Source: Lachnospiraceae bacterium
GTDB lineage: Bacteria; Bacillota; Clostridia; Lachnospirales; Lachnospiraceae
Reading direction: 5' to 3'
Length of the DNA: 64,000 nucleotides
Assembly (NCBI GenBank): GCA_022767285.1
Contig: JALENY010000027.1
Coordinates: 24,123-88,122 of the forward strand
Both the position numbers and the translations under genes were made by a program. The notes under the pieces were generated by a model. It was not told the DNA's origin. It worked only from the letters and a program-made list of their open reading frames with translations, and did no database searches. This document shows, piece by piece, positions 35,688 through 43,905 of the stretch (the stretch's first letter is position 1; the number at the start of each line of letters is the position of its first letter).

Positions 35688-35760
35688 GGGATCTTAGCTC
35701 AGCTGGGAGAGCATCTGCCTTACAAGCAGAGGGTCACAGGTTCGAGCCCTGTAGGTCCCA
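35688..35760 (+). tRNA. tRNA-Val (UAC)
   Basis: Seven-base acceptor pairing (GGGATCT with AGGTCCC), D-arm AGCTCAGCTGGGAGAGC, anticodon loop CTTACAA with anticodon TAC, and T-arm GTTCGAG. The CCA end is not encoded. It is first in a two-tRNA operon. Confidence 0.95.
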
Positions 35761-35774
35761 TATATAACAAAAAT

Positions 35775-35848
35775 GGCGAGATAGCTCAGTTGGCTAGAGC
35801 ATACGGTTCATACCCGTAGTGTCGAGGGTTCGAATCCCCCTCTCGCTA
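35775..35848 (+). tRNA. tRNA-Met (CAU), elongator type
   Basis: Acceptor GGCGAGA pairs with TCTCGCT (first pair G-U). The anticodon loop is TTCATAC and the T-loop TTCGAAT. The anticodon stem lacks the three G-C pairs of initiator tRNA, so it is an elongator, though CAU can also be modified to read AUA (Ile). CCA is not encoded. Confidence 0.9.
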
Positions 35849-35877
35849 CTAGAAACCCTTGAGAATTCAAGGACACT

Positions 35878-35915
35878 GAAAAACTCCCATTTTTTGTGGG
35901 AGTTTTTCTTTTTCT
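35878..35915 (+). terminator. Terminator of the tRNA operon
   Basis: GAAAAACTCCCA (35878-35889) pairs perfectly with TGGGAGTTTTTC (35897-35908), followed by TTTTTC. Confidence 0.9.
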
Positions 35916-36051
35916 GCTATATTACTACCGCCCATCTTATGAATGAGTGGTATTTTTATGTCCTTTTTCAGGAGGTGATTAATTGATTGATGTGGTGATT
36001 TTTATTCTGCCTGAGAAAAGCTTAGATCCTCTGAAAATGTGGAAAAGAAAA

Positions 36052-36122
36052 AGCAGATAACGGGAGTCGAACCCGCCTTTCCAGCTTGGGAAGCTAGCGT
36101 TCTACCGATGAACCATATCTGC
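36052..36122 (-). tRNA. tRNA-Gly (CCC)
   Basis: Read on the minus strand it has acceptor GCAGATA paired with TATCTGC, anticodon loop TTCCCAA (anticodon CCC) on a CTAGC/GCTGG stem, and T-loop GTTCGAC. 71 bases, with no encoded CCA. It stands alone, opposite to the other two tRNAs. Confidence 0.93.
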
Positions 36123-36199
36123 ATGTGCTTATTATATCACTTTGAAAAATAAATGCAAGGATACAATTGATTCTTTTCACTTCAGTTCATATCAACAGC

Positions 36200-36229
36200 T
36201 TGACGGGACAGGCATATAAGTTGTATGAT
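36200..36229 (+). promoter_or_regulatory. Promoter of araD
   Basis: TTGACG (36200-36205), an 18-base spacer and TATGAT (36224-36229), 49 bases before the start codon. Confidence 0.7.
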
Positions 36230-36278
36230 TTAGTTAGTGAAACACTGCCACATAAAGTTAAGCAAAGGAGAACTTATA

Positions 36279-36980
36279 ATGTTAGAAGAACTGAAAAAAC
36301 AGGTATACGAAGCCAATATGCTCCTCCCGAAATACAATCTGGTCACTTTTACCTGGGGAAATGTCAGTGGTATTGACCGTGAATCCGGTTTATTTGTCAT
36401 TAAACCAAGCGGTGTGGAATACGAAAAACTGAAACCGGAAGATATGGTGGTTGTTGACTTGAATGGTAATAAGGTAGAGGGCCGTTACAATCCTTCCTCC
36501 GATACCGCAACTCATGTGGTGTTGTACAACCGTTTTGCGGATATTAAGGGTATCGTACATACTCATTCCTCATGGGCAACCAGCTGGGCACAGGCAGGAA
36601 GAGGAATACCGTGTTACGGAACCACTCATGCAGATTATATTTATGGAGAAGTTCCCTGCGTGAGAAACCTTACAAAAGAAGAAATAGAAGAAGCTTATGA
36701 GAAGAATACGGGGGTTCTGATTGCAGATGAATTTGAGGCAAGAAACCTTGACTATGTTGCAGTGCCTGCTGTTCTCTGCAAAAATCATGGTGTATTTACC
36801 TGGGGGAAAAATGCACTTGATGCAGTGCACAATGCAGTTGTAGTAGAAGAAGTGGCAAAAATGGCTGCCAGATGTGAGATGATCAATCCGAAGAACCAGC
36901 CGGCACCTCAGGAACTTCAGGATAAACATTATTACAGAAAACATGGCGCAAATGCGTATTATGGACAGAAAGAGGAATAA
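36279..36980 (+). CDS. araD: L-ribulose-5-phosphate 4-epimerase
   Basis: A 233-residue class II aldolase-type epimerase that turns L-ribulose-5-phosphate into D-xylulose-5-phosphate. The zinc-binding histidines are in [13 protein letters not shown] and the later [18 protein letters not shown] and IKPSGV bind the phosphate, and [12 protein letters not shown] and the C-terminal HYYRKHG are typical of AraD. AAAGGAG lies 8 bases before the ATG at 36279. It is separated from the FGGY kinase by the small-RNA candidate and three tRNAs. No araA is in the window. Confidence 0.94.
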   Translation: MLEELKKQVYEANMLLPKYNLVTFTWGNVSGIDRESGLFVIKPSGVEYEKLKPEDMVVVDLNGNKVEGRYNPSSDTATHVVLYNRFADIKGIVHTHSSWATSWAQAGRGIPCYGTTHADYIYGEVPCVRNLTKEEIEEAYEKNTGVLIADEFEARNLDYVAVPAVLCKNHGVFTWGKNALDAVHNAVVVEEVAKMAARCEMINPKNQPAPQELQDKHYYRKHGANAYYGQKEE

Positions 36981-37014
36981 CATAGGAATCGCGTTTAATA
37001 ACGATAATGGTAAG

Positions 37015-37044
37015 AGTCCGAGGCTGATGTGCCTCGGATTTTTG
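37015..37044 (+). terminator. Terminator after araD
   Basis: TCCGAGGC (37017-37024) pairs perfectly with GCCTCGGA (37031-37038), followed by TTTTTG. Confidence 0.9.
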
Positions 37045-37167
37045 CATTTTGGTATGTAGGGTAACTGCCGGTGGCAGACCTTCTGCATTGTGGTTGCTTT
37101 TTGACTATACATTCATTATAATAGAATAAGTTTTTAAAAAATAGCTTCAAGAAGAAAGGACAATGGA

Positions 37168-37926
37168 ATGAGAGTTGAATTATTTTCCATAGGAAAATTT
37201 ACCATCTATGGGTATGGCTTTATGATTGCAGTCGGCATTCTGGCATGTATTCTGCTGGCATATTATCGTGCCCCAAAGTACAATCTGAATCCGGAAGCAA
37301 TTCTGGATATTGCCATATGGGGTGTGGTTGCAGGATTTATTGGAGCAAAGCTTCTTTATGTGATCGTTGAATTTCCCACATTTATTCAGGATCCATGGTC
37401 AATCCTCGGATCGGAAGGGTTTGTAGTATACGGCGGTATCGCGGCAGGAGTGGGAGCAGGAGCTCTTTATTGTAAGAAGAAAGGGTATATCTTTTTAGAG
37501 TATTTTGATCTGGCGGCACCTTCTATTGCGATTGCCCAGGGATTTGGCAGAATTGGTTGTCTTTTAGCAGGATGCTGCTATGGAAGAGAAACGGCAAGCT
37601 TTCTGGGCATTACCTTCCCGGAGGGAGCGCTGGCACCGGCCGGTGTAAAATTGCTGCCGACTCAATTGATTTCGTCGGTGGGCGATTTTCTGATTATGTT
37701 TATTCTGCTGTTTTATCATAAGAGGGCAAAGCATACCGGTGATGTGGGCGCTTTGTATATGTTTCTGTATGCGATCGGAAGATTTTCAGTTGAATTTCTC
37801 CGAAACGATGACCGCGGAACAGTAGCATTTTTATCTACCTCTCAGGCAATTTCCATCTTGATTTTTGCTCTGGCATTGTTCTTATTCCATCAGAACAAAA
37901 AGCGTCCGAAGCATCAAAATAATTAA
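37168..37926 (+). CDS. lgt: Prolipoprotein diacylglyceryl transferase
   Basis: A 252-residue membrane enzyme with about seven helices, which attaches diacylglycerol to the lipobox cysteine of prolipoproteins. The start (YGYGFMIAVG), GFVVYGGIAAG and PTQLI segments are Lgt-like. The signature loop reads GFGRIGCLLAGCCYG rather than the common GRxGNFxNxE; this Cys-rich variant is familiar from clostridial proteins annotated as Lgt. The ribosome binding site is AAAGGA. It is monocistronic and ends at a bidirectional terminator shared with htpG. Confidence 0.85.
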   Translation: MRVELFSIGKFTIYGYGFMIAVGILACILLAYYRAPKYNLNPEAILDIAIWGVVAGFIGAKLLYVIVEFPTFIQDPWSILGSEGFVVYGGIAAGVGAGALYCKKKGYIFLEYFDLAAPSIAIAQGFGRIGCLLAGCCYGRETASFLGITFPEGALAPAGVKLLPTQLISSVGDFLIMFILLFYHKRAKHTGDVGALYMFLYAIGRFSVEFLRNDDRGTVAFLSTSQAISILIFALALFLFHQNKKRPKHQNN

Positions 37927-37959
37927 TTGCAGTGTAGATTCTCTTATTGCGGAACTTCT

Positions 37960-37996
37960 AAAAAGAGACCGTATCTTTCGATACAGTCTCTTTTTT
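37960..37996. terminator. Bidirectional terminator between lgt and htpG
   Basis: AAAAAGAGAC-C-GTATC (37960-37975) pairs with GATAC-A-GTCTCTTTTT (37980-37995). The stem has T runs on both strands and lies between convergent genes. Confidence 0.9.
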
Positions 37997-38003
37997 AGGC
38001 CTC

Positions 38004-40016
38004 TTATTTCGTCAGCAGCAGCATGATCTCATTGCTTCTCTTCACAAATCTCGTCATTTCATCCGGATTCAGCGGTTTATGAGCCAGCATAGCCAGGTCA
38101 TACAGTTGTTCGCAGATAACAGGTACATTCTTGGAACGCTTGTGCTCCAGAACGAACTTGACCAGAGGATGATTTGCATTCAGCACCAGGGTTTCCTGAC
38201 CGCCGAACATGGACGGATCCATACCTGCCATACCGTACATCTTCATCATTTCCTGCATACGGCGGCTTTCCTCGGAGAGAATCATCATGGAGGAGATATC
38301 GTTGTCTTTAAGATTTTCCACACGAACTTCCAGTTTATCGTTGCTCAGTACTTTACGGAATGTCTCGGTGAGAGATTTTGCATCATCCTCTGCGATGGAA
38401 TCTTCACCTTTGAAATCATCAGTCAGATCTGCATCGATACGCATGAACCGAAGTGATTCGTTGCGCCGTTCCAGCTGAGTGATAAATGGTGTGTCAATGT
38501 TATGTTTCAGGATAACCGCGTCTTTTCCCTCGGTTTTGAACATATTGATGTACTGAATCTGCTGAACCTCGTCAGTTACGTAGAATACCGTATCTTTTTT
38601 CGGTTCTTTATCATCTTCATTTTCATCGGATTCGGCGTCCTGATCCGGTTCGATGGTGGTTCCGTCTGTATCAACAACTTCTGATTCGGGTTCCTCAGCC
38701 TCTTTGTCGGCAGTCAGATGATTCTTTTCTTTGTACTCTTCCAGAGTAAGATACTTATTATCCAAATCTTTGAAAAGAATGTAGTCCATCATCTTGTCGG
38801 CAAATTTTTCTTCCTTGATACAGCCGAATTTGATGAACGGGCTGATATCATCCCAGTATTTTTCGTAGGATTCACGGTCTGTCTTACACATACCGGACAG
38901 TTTGTCAGCCACTTTTTTGCTGATATAGTCGGCAATTTTCTTGACGAATCCATCGTTTTGCAGAGCGCTTCTGGATACATTCAGCGGAAGATCCGGGCAG
39001 TCAATGACACCTTTTAAGAGCATCAGGAATTCCGGAATAACTTCTTTGATATTATCTGCAATAAATACCTGGTTGTTATAGAGTTTGATGGTGCCCTCAA
39101 TGGAATCATATTCTGTGTTAATCTTCGGGAAGTATAAAATACCTTTCAGATTAAACGGGTAATCCATATTCAGATGAATCCAGAACAGAGGCTCTTTGTA
39201 ATCGTTAAAGACTTTGCGGTAAAAATCCTTGTATTCATCATCGGTACATTCGTTCGGGTGCTTTGTCCAAAGCGGATGGATGTCGTTGATCGGTTTAGGT
39301 GCTTCCGGCTCTTTTGCTTCTTTGTCTTCGGAATCTGCGGATTCGCTGTCTGCCTTTGGCTCAACCGGTTCCGGTTTCGGAGCATTTGCATTTTCCAGAT
39401 AGATTTCCACCGGCATGAAAGAACAGTAGCGGTTCAGGACTTCACGCATGCGGTATTCGTTGCAGAATTCATAGCTGTCTTCGTTCAAATGCAGAGTGAT
39501 CTCGGTACCGATGGAATCTTTTGTACCTTCGCCGATCTCATATTCAGATTCACCATCACTTTCCCAGTGAACCGGTTTTGCACCTTCCTGGTAGGAAAGA
39601 GTGTCGATGTCTACCTGATGAGCTACCATAAATGCAGAGTAGAAGCCAAGTCCGAAATGACCGATCATCTGATCAGCATCGGTTTTGCCTTTGTATTTTT
39701 CAAGAAATTCTGTTGCACCTGAAAAGGCAATCTGAGTTATATATTCCTCCACTTCCTGTTCCGTCATACCGATACCGGTATCGATGAATTTCAACGTTTT
39801 TTCTTCTGGATTTACAATGACATGGATGGAATCCTGTTTGTCATCCGGTCTTTCGTACTCGCCGATCACGCTCAGTTTATTCAGCTTGGTAATTGCGTCA
39901 CAGCCGTTGGAGACCATTTCGCGGACAAAAATATCGTGGTCAGAATACAGCCACTTTTTAATAATGGGAAGCATGTTTTCACTGTTAATGGATAAGTTTC
40001 CTTTTTTCATTGCCAT
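38004..40016 (-). CDS. htpG: Molecular chaperone HtpG (Hsp90) with charged linkers
   Basis: A 670-residue Hsp90. The GHKL ATPase domain (1-205) has REMVSNGCDA (Asn-box region), DTGIGM and GHFGLGFYS. Two Glu/Lys/Asp/Pro-rich low-complexity inserts are visible: about 211-243, between the N and middle domains where eukaryotic Hsp90 has its charged linker, and about 437-475, within the middle domain. Most bacterial HtpG proteins lack these and are about 620-630 residues long. Catalytic Arg is expected in NVSRSALQND. A perfect CIRCE element upstream marks it as an HrcA target. Confidence 0.95.
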   Translation of the reverse strand: MAMKKGNLSINSENMLPIIKKWLYSDHDIFVREMVSNGCDAITKLNKLSVIGEYERPDDKQDSIHVIVNPEEKTLKFIDTGIGMTEQEVEEYITQIAFSGATEFLEKYKGKTDADQMIGHFGLGFYSAFMVAHQVDIDTLSYQEGAKPVHWESDGESEYEIGEGTKDSIGTEITLHLNEDSYEFCNEYRMREVLNRYCSFMPVEIYLENANAPKPEPVEPKADSESADSEDKEAKEPEAPKPINDIHPLWTKHPNECTDDEYKDFYRKVFNDYKEPLFWIHLNMDYPFNLKGILYFPKINTEYDSIEGTIKLYNNQVFIADNIKEVIPEFLMLLKGVIDCPDLPLNVSRSALQNDGFVKKIADYISKKVADKLSGMCKTDRESYEKYWDDISPFIKFGCIKEEKFADKMMDYILFKDLDNKYLTLEEYKEKNHLTADKEAEEPESEVVDTDGTTIEPDQDAESDENEDDKEPKKDTVFYVTDEVQQIQYINMFKTEGKDAVILKHNIDTPFITQLERRNESLRFMRIDADLTDDFKGEDSIAEDDAKSLTETFRKVLSNDKLEVRVENLKDNDISSMMILSEESRRMQEMMKMYGMAGMDPSMFGGQETLVLNANHPLVKFVLEHKRSKNVPVICEQLYDLAMLAHKPLNPDEMTRFVKRSNEIMLLLTK

Positions 40017-40072
40017 AATATATTTCGCTCCTTCTATATGAATTGTTTAGAAAACCCCTCTCTTAAAAAGAT

Positions 40073-40101
40073 ACTATAATATCGAAAATGGGAAATGTCA
40101 A
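40073..40101 (-). promoter_or_regulatory. Promoter of htpG
   Basis: On the minus strand: TTGACA (40096-40101), a 17-base spacer and TATAGT (40073-40078). It lies directly downstream of the CIRCE element. Confidence 0.85.
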
Positions 40102-40108
40102 TAGGGAA

Positions 40109-40135
40109 TTAGCACTCTTTTTCGTCGAGTGCTAA
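40109..40135. promoter_or_regulatory. CIRCE operator for HrcA
   Basis: TTAGCACTC (40109-40117), nine bases, GAGTGCTAA (40127-40135): identical to the CIRCE consensus. It begins 7 bases upstream of the htpG -35, so HrcA would hinder RNA polymerase from the upstream side instead of sitting over the start site. Confidence 0.95.
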
Positions 40136-40238
40136 CAATTTAGAAAAAATTTAGAAATCTGCTATCGGATATTGCCTGACCGTTGGGGATACTTCCGGCA
40201 TTTTGAACTTTATCCGACAGATTGGATATTTTCGTGAT

Positions 40239-40745
40239 TTAAGATATTTTTTCAGCTGCCAGACCGTTCTGTCTGAAAAAAGACATGATCCAGTTATCCC
40301 AGCTGTTGTCCAGCGTTTTATCCAGTGTGAACATGCGCATGGAAGTGCCGGTCGTGCAGGTCAGAGAGGTGCCGTCAAAAGTAACATTTAAGAAAAGACC
40401 GAACACATCGTCCACTGACATGGGAATTCCGCAGGAAATCAAAAACTGTTCCATATCCCGGCGGGAAAGCTGGAACACAAAACGGAAATGCAGAGGGGTA
40501 TGAGTCCCTTTTATAACGGAAAAACAAAATGGTTTGCATTCTTTCCAAAGAGAAAAGGCACGTTCCTCCAGTTTCATGCAGTCCTGTTCTTCTGTACTGT
40601 AAAAGTTTCTATGCAGGGCTCCGTCAATGGAAAAAGTACAGAATGTGGTAATAGAAGCCTCGCTTAGTAAAAAACGGTCAAAAACATTGCCGATGAACAG
40701 AGCTTTCGTGAATTCTTTTCGATCAGGAATATTGAGTGCAATCAT
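40239..40745 (-). CDS. DUF5721 family protein
   Basis: A 168-residue soluble protein of unknown function, starting MIALNIPDRKEFTKALFIG and with the TTFCTFSIDGALHRNFY segment I associate with DUF5721. A C-terminal stretch ends DNWIMSFFRQNG. No catalytic motif is seen. It precedes htpG on the same strand but is separated by the CIRCE promoter. The family assignment is from memory. Confidence 0.65.
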   Translation of the reverse strand: MIALNIPDRKEFTKALFIGNVFDRFLLSEASITTFCTFSIDGALHRNFYSTEEQDCMKLEERAFSLWKECKPFCFSVIKGTHTPLHFRFVFQLSRRDMEQFLISCGIPMSVDDVFGLFLNVTFDGTSLTCTTGTSMRMFTLDKTLDNSWDNWIMSFFRQNGLAAEKIS

Positions 40746-40869
40746 AGGAACCTCCTGTAATGAAGCATTGTGAAATTATGAAAATGCCGGAAGTAAAGTT
40801 TTATTCCTGCATTATAATCTAAAAAATCTATTAAAAAATGATAATTCGATTATATCACAGAAATAGGAC

Positions 40870-40898
40870 TTGTGGAATAAGCGAAATTGTGATAGTAT
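40870..40898 (+). promoter_or_regulatory. Promoter of the DegV gene
   Basis: TTGTGG (40870-40875), a 17-base spacer and TAGTAT (40893-40898), with TGA as extended -10. Confidence 0.55.
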
Positions 40899-40957
40899 AT
40901 GTAGTATTAAAAACTATGTGTTGCGGTCGAAAAAACTTCGATGCCGGAGGGAGAATT

Positions 40958-41797
40958 ATGGAATATATTATTGTTGTAGACAGCTGCGGAGAGATTCCGG
41001 AGGAATTAAAACAGGATGAAAGGCTGGCATCTGCACCGCTTACGATGCGTGTGGGAAATGAAGAAATCATAGATGATGAGAACTTTGACCAGGCTTCTTT
41101 TCTGAAAATAGTTGCAGAATGTCCGGAATGCCCCAAATCCGCCTGTCCTTCACCGGATTATTATCAGAATGCCTATGACTGTGGTGCAAAACATATATAT
41201 GCGGTGACGCTTTCGGCCGAACTGAGCGGTTCTTATAACAGCGCACTGCTGGGCATGGATCTGTTCAAAGAGGAACATCCGGATGTAAAAGGCCATGTAT
41301 TCAATTCCCGTTCGGCTTCTGTCGGGGAGACGCTGATTGCCCTGAAGATCATGGAGTTGGAAGACCAGGGACTCCCTTTTGAAAAAGTTGTGGAACAGAC
41401 GGAACAGTATATTGAGGAGCAGAATACTTTTTTTGTACTTGAAAATCTGGAGACACTCCGTAAGAACGGAAGACTGAGCAGAACCAAGGCTATGGTTGCC
41501 TCTGCTTTGAAGATCAAACCGATTATGGGTGCTACAAAAGAGGGAGTTATCTGTCAGTTGGGGCAGGCCAGAGGAATCAACAAAGCTCTGGTGAAAATGG
41601 TGGATGCAATCATTGCGGCTACTGTCGACAGCGGAAACAAAATCCTGGGAATCAGCCACTGCAATTGTCTGGAGCGCGCAGAGATGGTAAAAGATGCACT
41701 GCTTGCACGCATGAAAGTAAAAGATGTTATACTTCTGGACACAGCCGGAATCAGCAGTATGTATGCCAATGACGGCGGAATAATAGTTGTCATTTGA
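40958..41797 (+). CDS. DegV family fatty acid-binding protein
   Basis: A 279-residue DegV/FakB-like protein that binds a fatty acid and, in organisms with FakA, presents it for phosphorylation. It starts IIVVDSCGEIPEEL and has KSACPSPDYYQ, the AVTLSAELSGSYNSA loop, and LENLETLRKNGRLS with the helical FakB signature. The start at 40958 follows GGAGGGAG at 4-5 bases; the frame runs further upstream without a site. No fakA is nearby. It has its own promoter. Confidence 0.88.
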   Translation: MEYIIVVDSCGEIPEELKQDERLASAPLTMRVGNEEIIDDENFDQASFLKIVAECPECPKSACPSPDYYQNAYDCGAKHIYAVTLSAELSGSYNSALLGMDLFKEEHPDVKGHVFNSRSASVGETLIALKIMELEDQGLPFEKVVEQTEQYIEEQNTFFVLENLETLRKNGRLSRTKAMVASALKIKPIMGATKEGVICQLGQARGINKALVKMVDAIIAATVDSGNKILGISHCNCLERAEMVKDALLARMKVKDVILLDTAGISSMYANDGGIIVVI

Positions 41798-41815
41798 TTT
41801 CTTTTGATGTATAAT
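41787..41815 (+). promoter_or_regulatory. Promoter of the small membrane protein gene
   Basis: TTGTCA (41787-41792), a 17-base spacer and consensus TATAAT (41810-41815). The -35 overlaps the last codons of the DegV gene. Confidence 0.7.
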
Positions 41816-41868
41816 ACCATACAGTGGTTATAAGACCGACGTAAGATGGAACAAAGGAGATTATTTGG

Positions 41869-42120
41869 ATGAGCCAGGAGAAAGTAGATAAGTATAAAGA
41901 GTATAAAGCAAACAAACAGAAAATCTGGAAAAAAGAGAAGTTGATGCACCGTCTGGAGCTGGGCGGAGCAGCACTGATCTGTGTCCTGTTTCTTGCCTGG
42001 GTGGGATTTTCCTTCTATGATAAGGCGGTAAACTCAGAGGATGCTGCAGCAGAAATAAATGCGGTAGAACTGGATGCCAGTGCAATGGAAGATTATCTCT
42101 CCACATTGGAAACGGAATAA
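41869..42120 (+). CDS. Small single-pass membrane protein of unknown function
   Basis: An 83-residue protein with a very basic N terminus (about 27 residues, many Lys), one membrane helix (about 32-50, ALICVLFLAWVGFSFY) and an acidic tail. The charge pattern predicts the N terminus inside and the tail outside. AAAGGAG precedes the ATG. It has its own promoter and terminator. I do not recognise a family. Confidence 0.65.
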   Translation: MSQEKVDKYKEYKANKQKIWKKEKLMHRLELGGAALICVLFLAWVGFSFYDKAVNSEDAAAEINAVELDASAMEDYLSTLETE

Positions 42121-42133
42121 AATAAAAAAATAA

Positions 42134-42169
42134 ATGCGGTGCGGCTGTTTAGTCCGTACCGTATTTTTA
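42134..42169 (+). terminator. Terminator after the small membrane protein
   Basis: ATGCGGTGCGG (42134-42144) pairs with CCGTACCGTAT (42154-42164) with two wobbles, then TTTTAT. Confidence 0.75.
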
Positions 42170-42194
42170 TTGGAAGTATGTCCTGAAGAAGAAC

Positions 42195-42301
42195 AAAGTG
42201 GACAAGTCCACTTCAGCTCCCTATATCCATCACTCATGAGGGACTTGTACACTTTGGCGCGAAACGCATGTCACGAAGTGACAATTTTCCATATGCGTTT
42301 C
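42195..42301 (+). repeat. Mosaic of nested inverted repeats, possible mobile-element or dispersed-repeat remnant
   Basis: AAAGTGGACAAGTCC (42195-42209) pairs with GGACTTGTACACTTT (42241-42255) with one mismatch, and its inner AAGTGGAC/GTCCACTT is a perfect hairpin. GAAACGCAT (42261-42269) pairs perfectly with ATGCGTTTC (42293-42301) and encloses TGTCAC-GAA-GTGACA (42269-42283). No reading frame fits. The density of perfect hairpins is unlike any other gap here. It lies directly upstream of an intron-like RNA, so both may belong to one element. Confidence 0.55.
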
Positions 42302-42338
42302 TGTGCATCCTCACGGAGTGTTTTTATTTCATAGGAGC

Positions 42339-42450
42339 GTGCCCGGCGAAGCTGGGTCACACCAGTCGGTGTAAGTCCGACTACGGTAATTACCAGTAAG
42401 CCGTATAGTCAAACTCGGTGCGTTGTAGTAATACAGGGTGCTGAGTTTCC
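42339..42450 (+). ncRNA. Structured RNA resembling the 5' domain of a group II intron (truncated)
   Basis: Starting at a GTGCC sequence there are consecutive helices. CCCGGC/GCTGGG (42342-42356); AGTCGG/CCGACT (42364-42382) with loop TGTAAGT; TACGG/CCGTA (42382-42405); and AAACTCGGT/GCTGAGTTT (42411-42448), which encloses TGTA-GTAA-TACA with a GNRA tetraloop. The order and the GTGTAAGTCC loop resemble domain I of bacterial group II introns as I remember them. No reverse transcriptase, domain V or 3' end follows, so if it is an intron only the first part remains. Confidence 0.45.
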
Positions 42451-42460
42451 TGTGAAACAA

Positions 42461-42490
42461 AAAAAGGTCTCCTGATATGGGAGACCTTTT
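42461..42490. terminator. Terminator of the cold-shock gene, also effective on the plus strand
   Basis: AAAAAGGTCTCC (42461-42472) pairs with GGGAGACCTTTT (42479-42490). On the minus strand it is followed by a T run (42455-42465), 16 bases past the csp stop. Confidence 0.9.
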
Positions 42491-42506
42491 GCGTCAATGT
42501 TGTTTA

Positions 42507-42707
42507 TTATAATTTTGTTACGTTAGCTGCCTGCATTCCGCGTGCGCCTTCAGTTAAATCATAAGTTACAGCCTGACCTTCTTCCAGAGTCTTGAATCCC
42601 TCTCCGTTGATAGCTGAGAAATGTACGAATACGTCGTTTCCGTCTTCCCCGGTGATGAATCCATAACCTTTTTCAGCATTGAACCATTTTACAGTTCCCT
42701 TATTCAT
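42507..42707 (-). CDS. Cold-shock protein (CspA family)
   Basis: A 66-residue single cold-shock domain that binds single-stranded RNA and DNA and keeps mRNA open. RNP1 is KGYGFITG and RNP2 is VFVHFSAI; it starts [13 protein letters not shown]. The ATG at 42707 follows TGGAGGG. The promoter lies about 100 bases upstream, giving the long 5' leader that is usual for temperature-regulated csp genes. Confidence 0.96.
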   Translation of the reverse strand: MNKGTVKWFNAEKGYGFITGEDGNDVFVHFSAINGEGFKTLEEGQAVTYDLTEGARGMQAANVTKL

Positions 42708-42802
42708 GATGTTCCCTCCATAAAAATAAAAATACATAGGTCTCTCTGGAAAATTTTTGTCTCGTGAAAAACAGAAATTATCTAGAACCTGTTAACAATA
42801 AA

Positions 42803-42831
42803 ATTATAATTGTAAAACCTTGTAAAGTCAA
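42803..42831 (-). promoter_or_regulatory. Promoter of the cold-shock gene
   Basis: On the minus strand: TTGACT (42826-42831), a 17-base spacer and TATAAT (42803-42808). The leader is about 90 bases and very A/T-rich. Confidence 0.8.
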
Positions 42832-42875
42832 GAAAAAATTGCATATTTTCAGAAAATTAGAACAACTCTATATAC

Positions 42876-42904
42876 TTGAATTAAGGGCTGTTTTCGTGTA
42901 TGAT
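42876..42904 (+). promoter_or_regulatory. Promoter of the pyr operon
   Basis: TTGAAT (42876-42881), a 17-base spacer and TATGAT (42899-42904), about 80 bases before pyrF. I looked for a PyrR-type anti-terminator hairpin in the leader and did not find one. Confidence 0.65.
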
Positions 42905-42984
42905 AGAACCAGCTTCAGACAGAACAGATGCATAAAATGTGCCGGAATACGAACGGCAGAAAGAAAAAATCTGGGAGGATTCAA

Positions 42985-43905
42985 ATGATTAACAAACTGA
43001 TTGAAAACATTAAAAAGACAAATGCGCCGATTGTTGTAGGGCTTGATCCTATGCTGAATTATGTGCCGAAGCATATTCAGGATAAGGCCTATGCCGAATT
43101 TGGGGAGACTCTGGAAGGTGCGGCAGAGGCAATCTGGCAGTTTAACAAAGGTATTGTAGATGCCACTTATGACCTGATCCCGGCAGTAAAACCGCAGATC
43201 GCCATGTATGAACAGTTTGGCCTTCCGGGCCTTGCTGCATTTAAGAAAACCGTGGATTACTGTCATGAAAAAGGTCTTGTTGTAATCGGTGATATCAAGC
43301 GGGGTGACATCGGATCCACTTCTGCAGCTTATGCGGTGGGTCATATCGGAAAAGTAAAGGTGGGAAGTAAAACCTTTGCACCTTTCGATGAAGATTTTGT
43401 GACGGTAAATCCTTATCTTGGTTCCGATGGCGTGAATCCATTTATCAAAGTCTGTCAGGAGGAGAACAAGGGACTCTTTATCCTTGTTAAGACATCAAAC
43501 CCATCCAGCGGAGAATTTCAGGATCAGTTGATAGGCGGCCGACCGCTTTATGAACTGGTGGGTGAGCAGGTGGCAAAATGGGGTGAGACCTGTATGGGCG
43601 ATACCTACAGCAATATCGGAGCAGTAGTCGGAGCAACCTATCCGGAGATGGGAAAAGTGCTGCGCAAAATTATGCCGAAGACGTTTATTCTGGTACCGGG
43701 TTACGGCGCTCAGGGTGGAAAAGGAAAGGATCTGGTTCATTTCTTCAATGAAGATGGCTTGGGTGCGATCATCAATTCCTCCAGAGGTATTATTGCAGCA
43801 TATAAACAGGAGACTTACGCACAGTTCGGCGAAGAAAATTATGCGGATGCTTCAAGAGCAGCGGTTGTAGCGATGCAGAAAGATATAGCAGGTGCATTGG
43901 GATGA
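42985..43905 (+). CDS. pyrF: Orotidine 5'-phosphate decarboxylase
   Basis: PyrF makes UMP from OMP, the last step of pyrimidine synthesis. The 306-residue length and the motif VVIGDIKRGDIGSTSAAYA (catalytic Lys/Asp) place it in the longer PyrF type 2 class; VGLDPML opens the barrel and VPGYGAQGG binds phosphate. GGGAGG precedes the ATG at 42985. It overlaps pyrK by 4 bases (ATGA), so the operon is translationally coupled. Confidence 0.95.
   Translation: MINKLIENIKKTNAPIVVGLDPMLNYVPKHIQDKAYAEFGETLEGAAEAIWQFNKGIVDATYDLIPAVKPQIAMYEQFGLPGLAAFKKTVDYCHEKGLVVIGDIKRGDIGSTSAAYAVGHIGKVKVGSKTFAPFDEDFVTVNPYLGSDGVNPFIKVCQEENKGLFILVKTSNPSSGEFQDQLIGGRPLYELVGEQVAKWGETCMGDTYSNIGAVVGATYPEMGKVLRKIMPKTFILVPGYGAQGGKGKDLVHFFNEDGLGAIINSSRGIIAAYKQETYAQFGEENYADASRAAVVAMQKDIAGALG

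Noticed and set aside
37168..37926. Lgt call doubted because the GRxGNF motif is replaced by GRIGCLLAGCCYG
   Set aside because: Length, helix layout and other motifs fit, and this Cys-rich variant is common in clostridial Lgt proteins, so the call was kept with lower confidence.
42905..42984. PyrR-dependent attenuator before pyrF
   Set aside because: No anti-terminator or terminator hairpin and no PyrR-binding loop could be found in the short leader.
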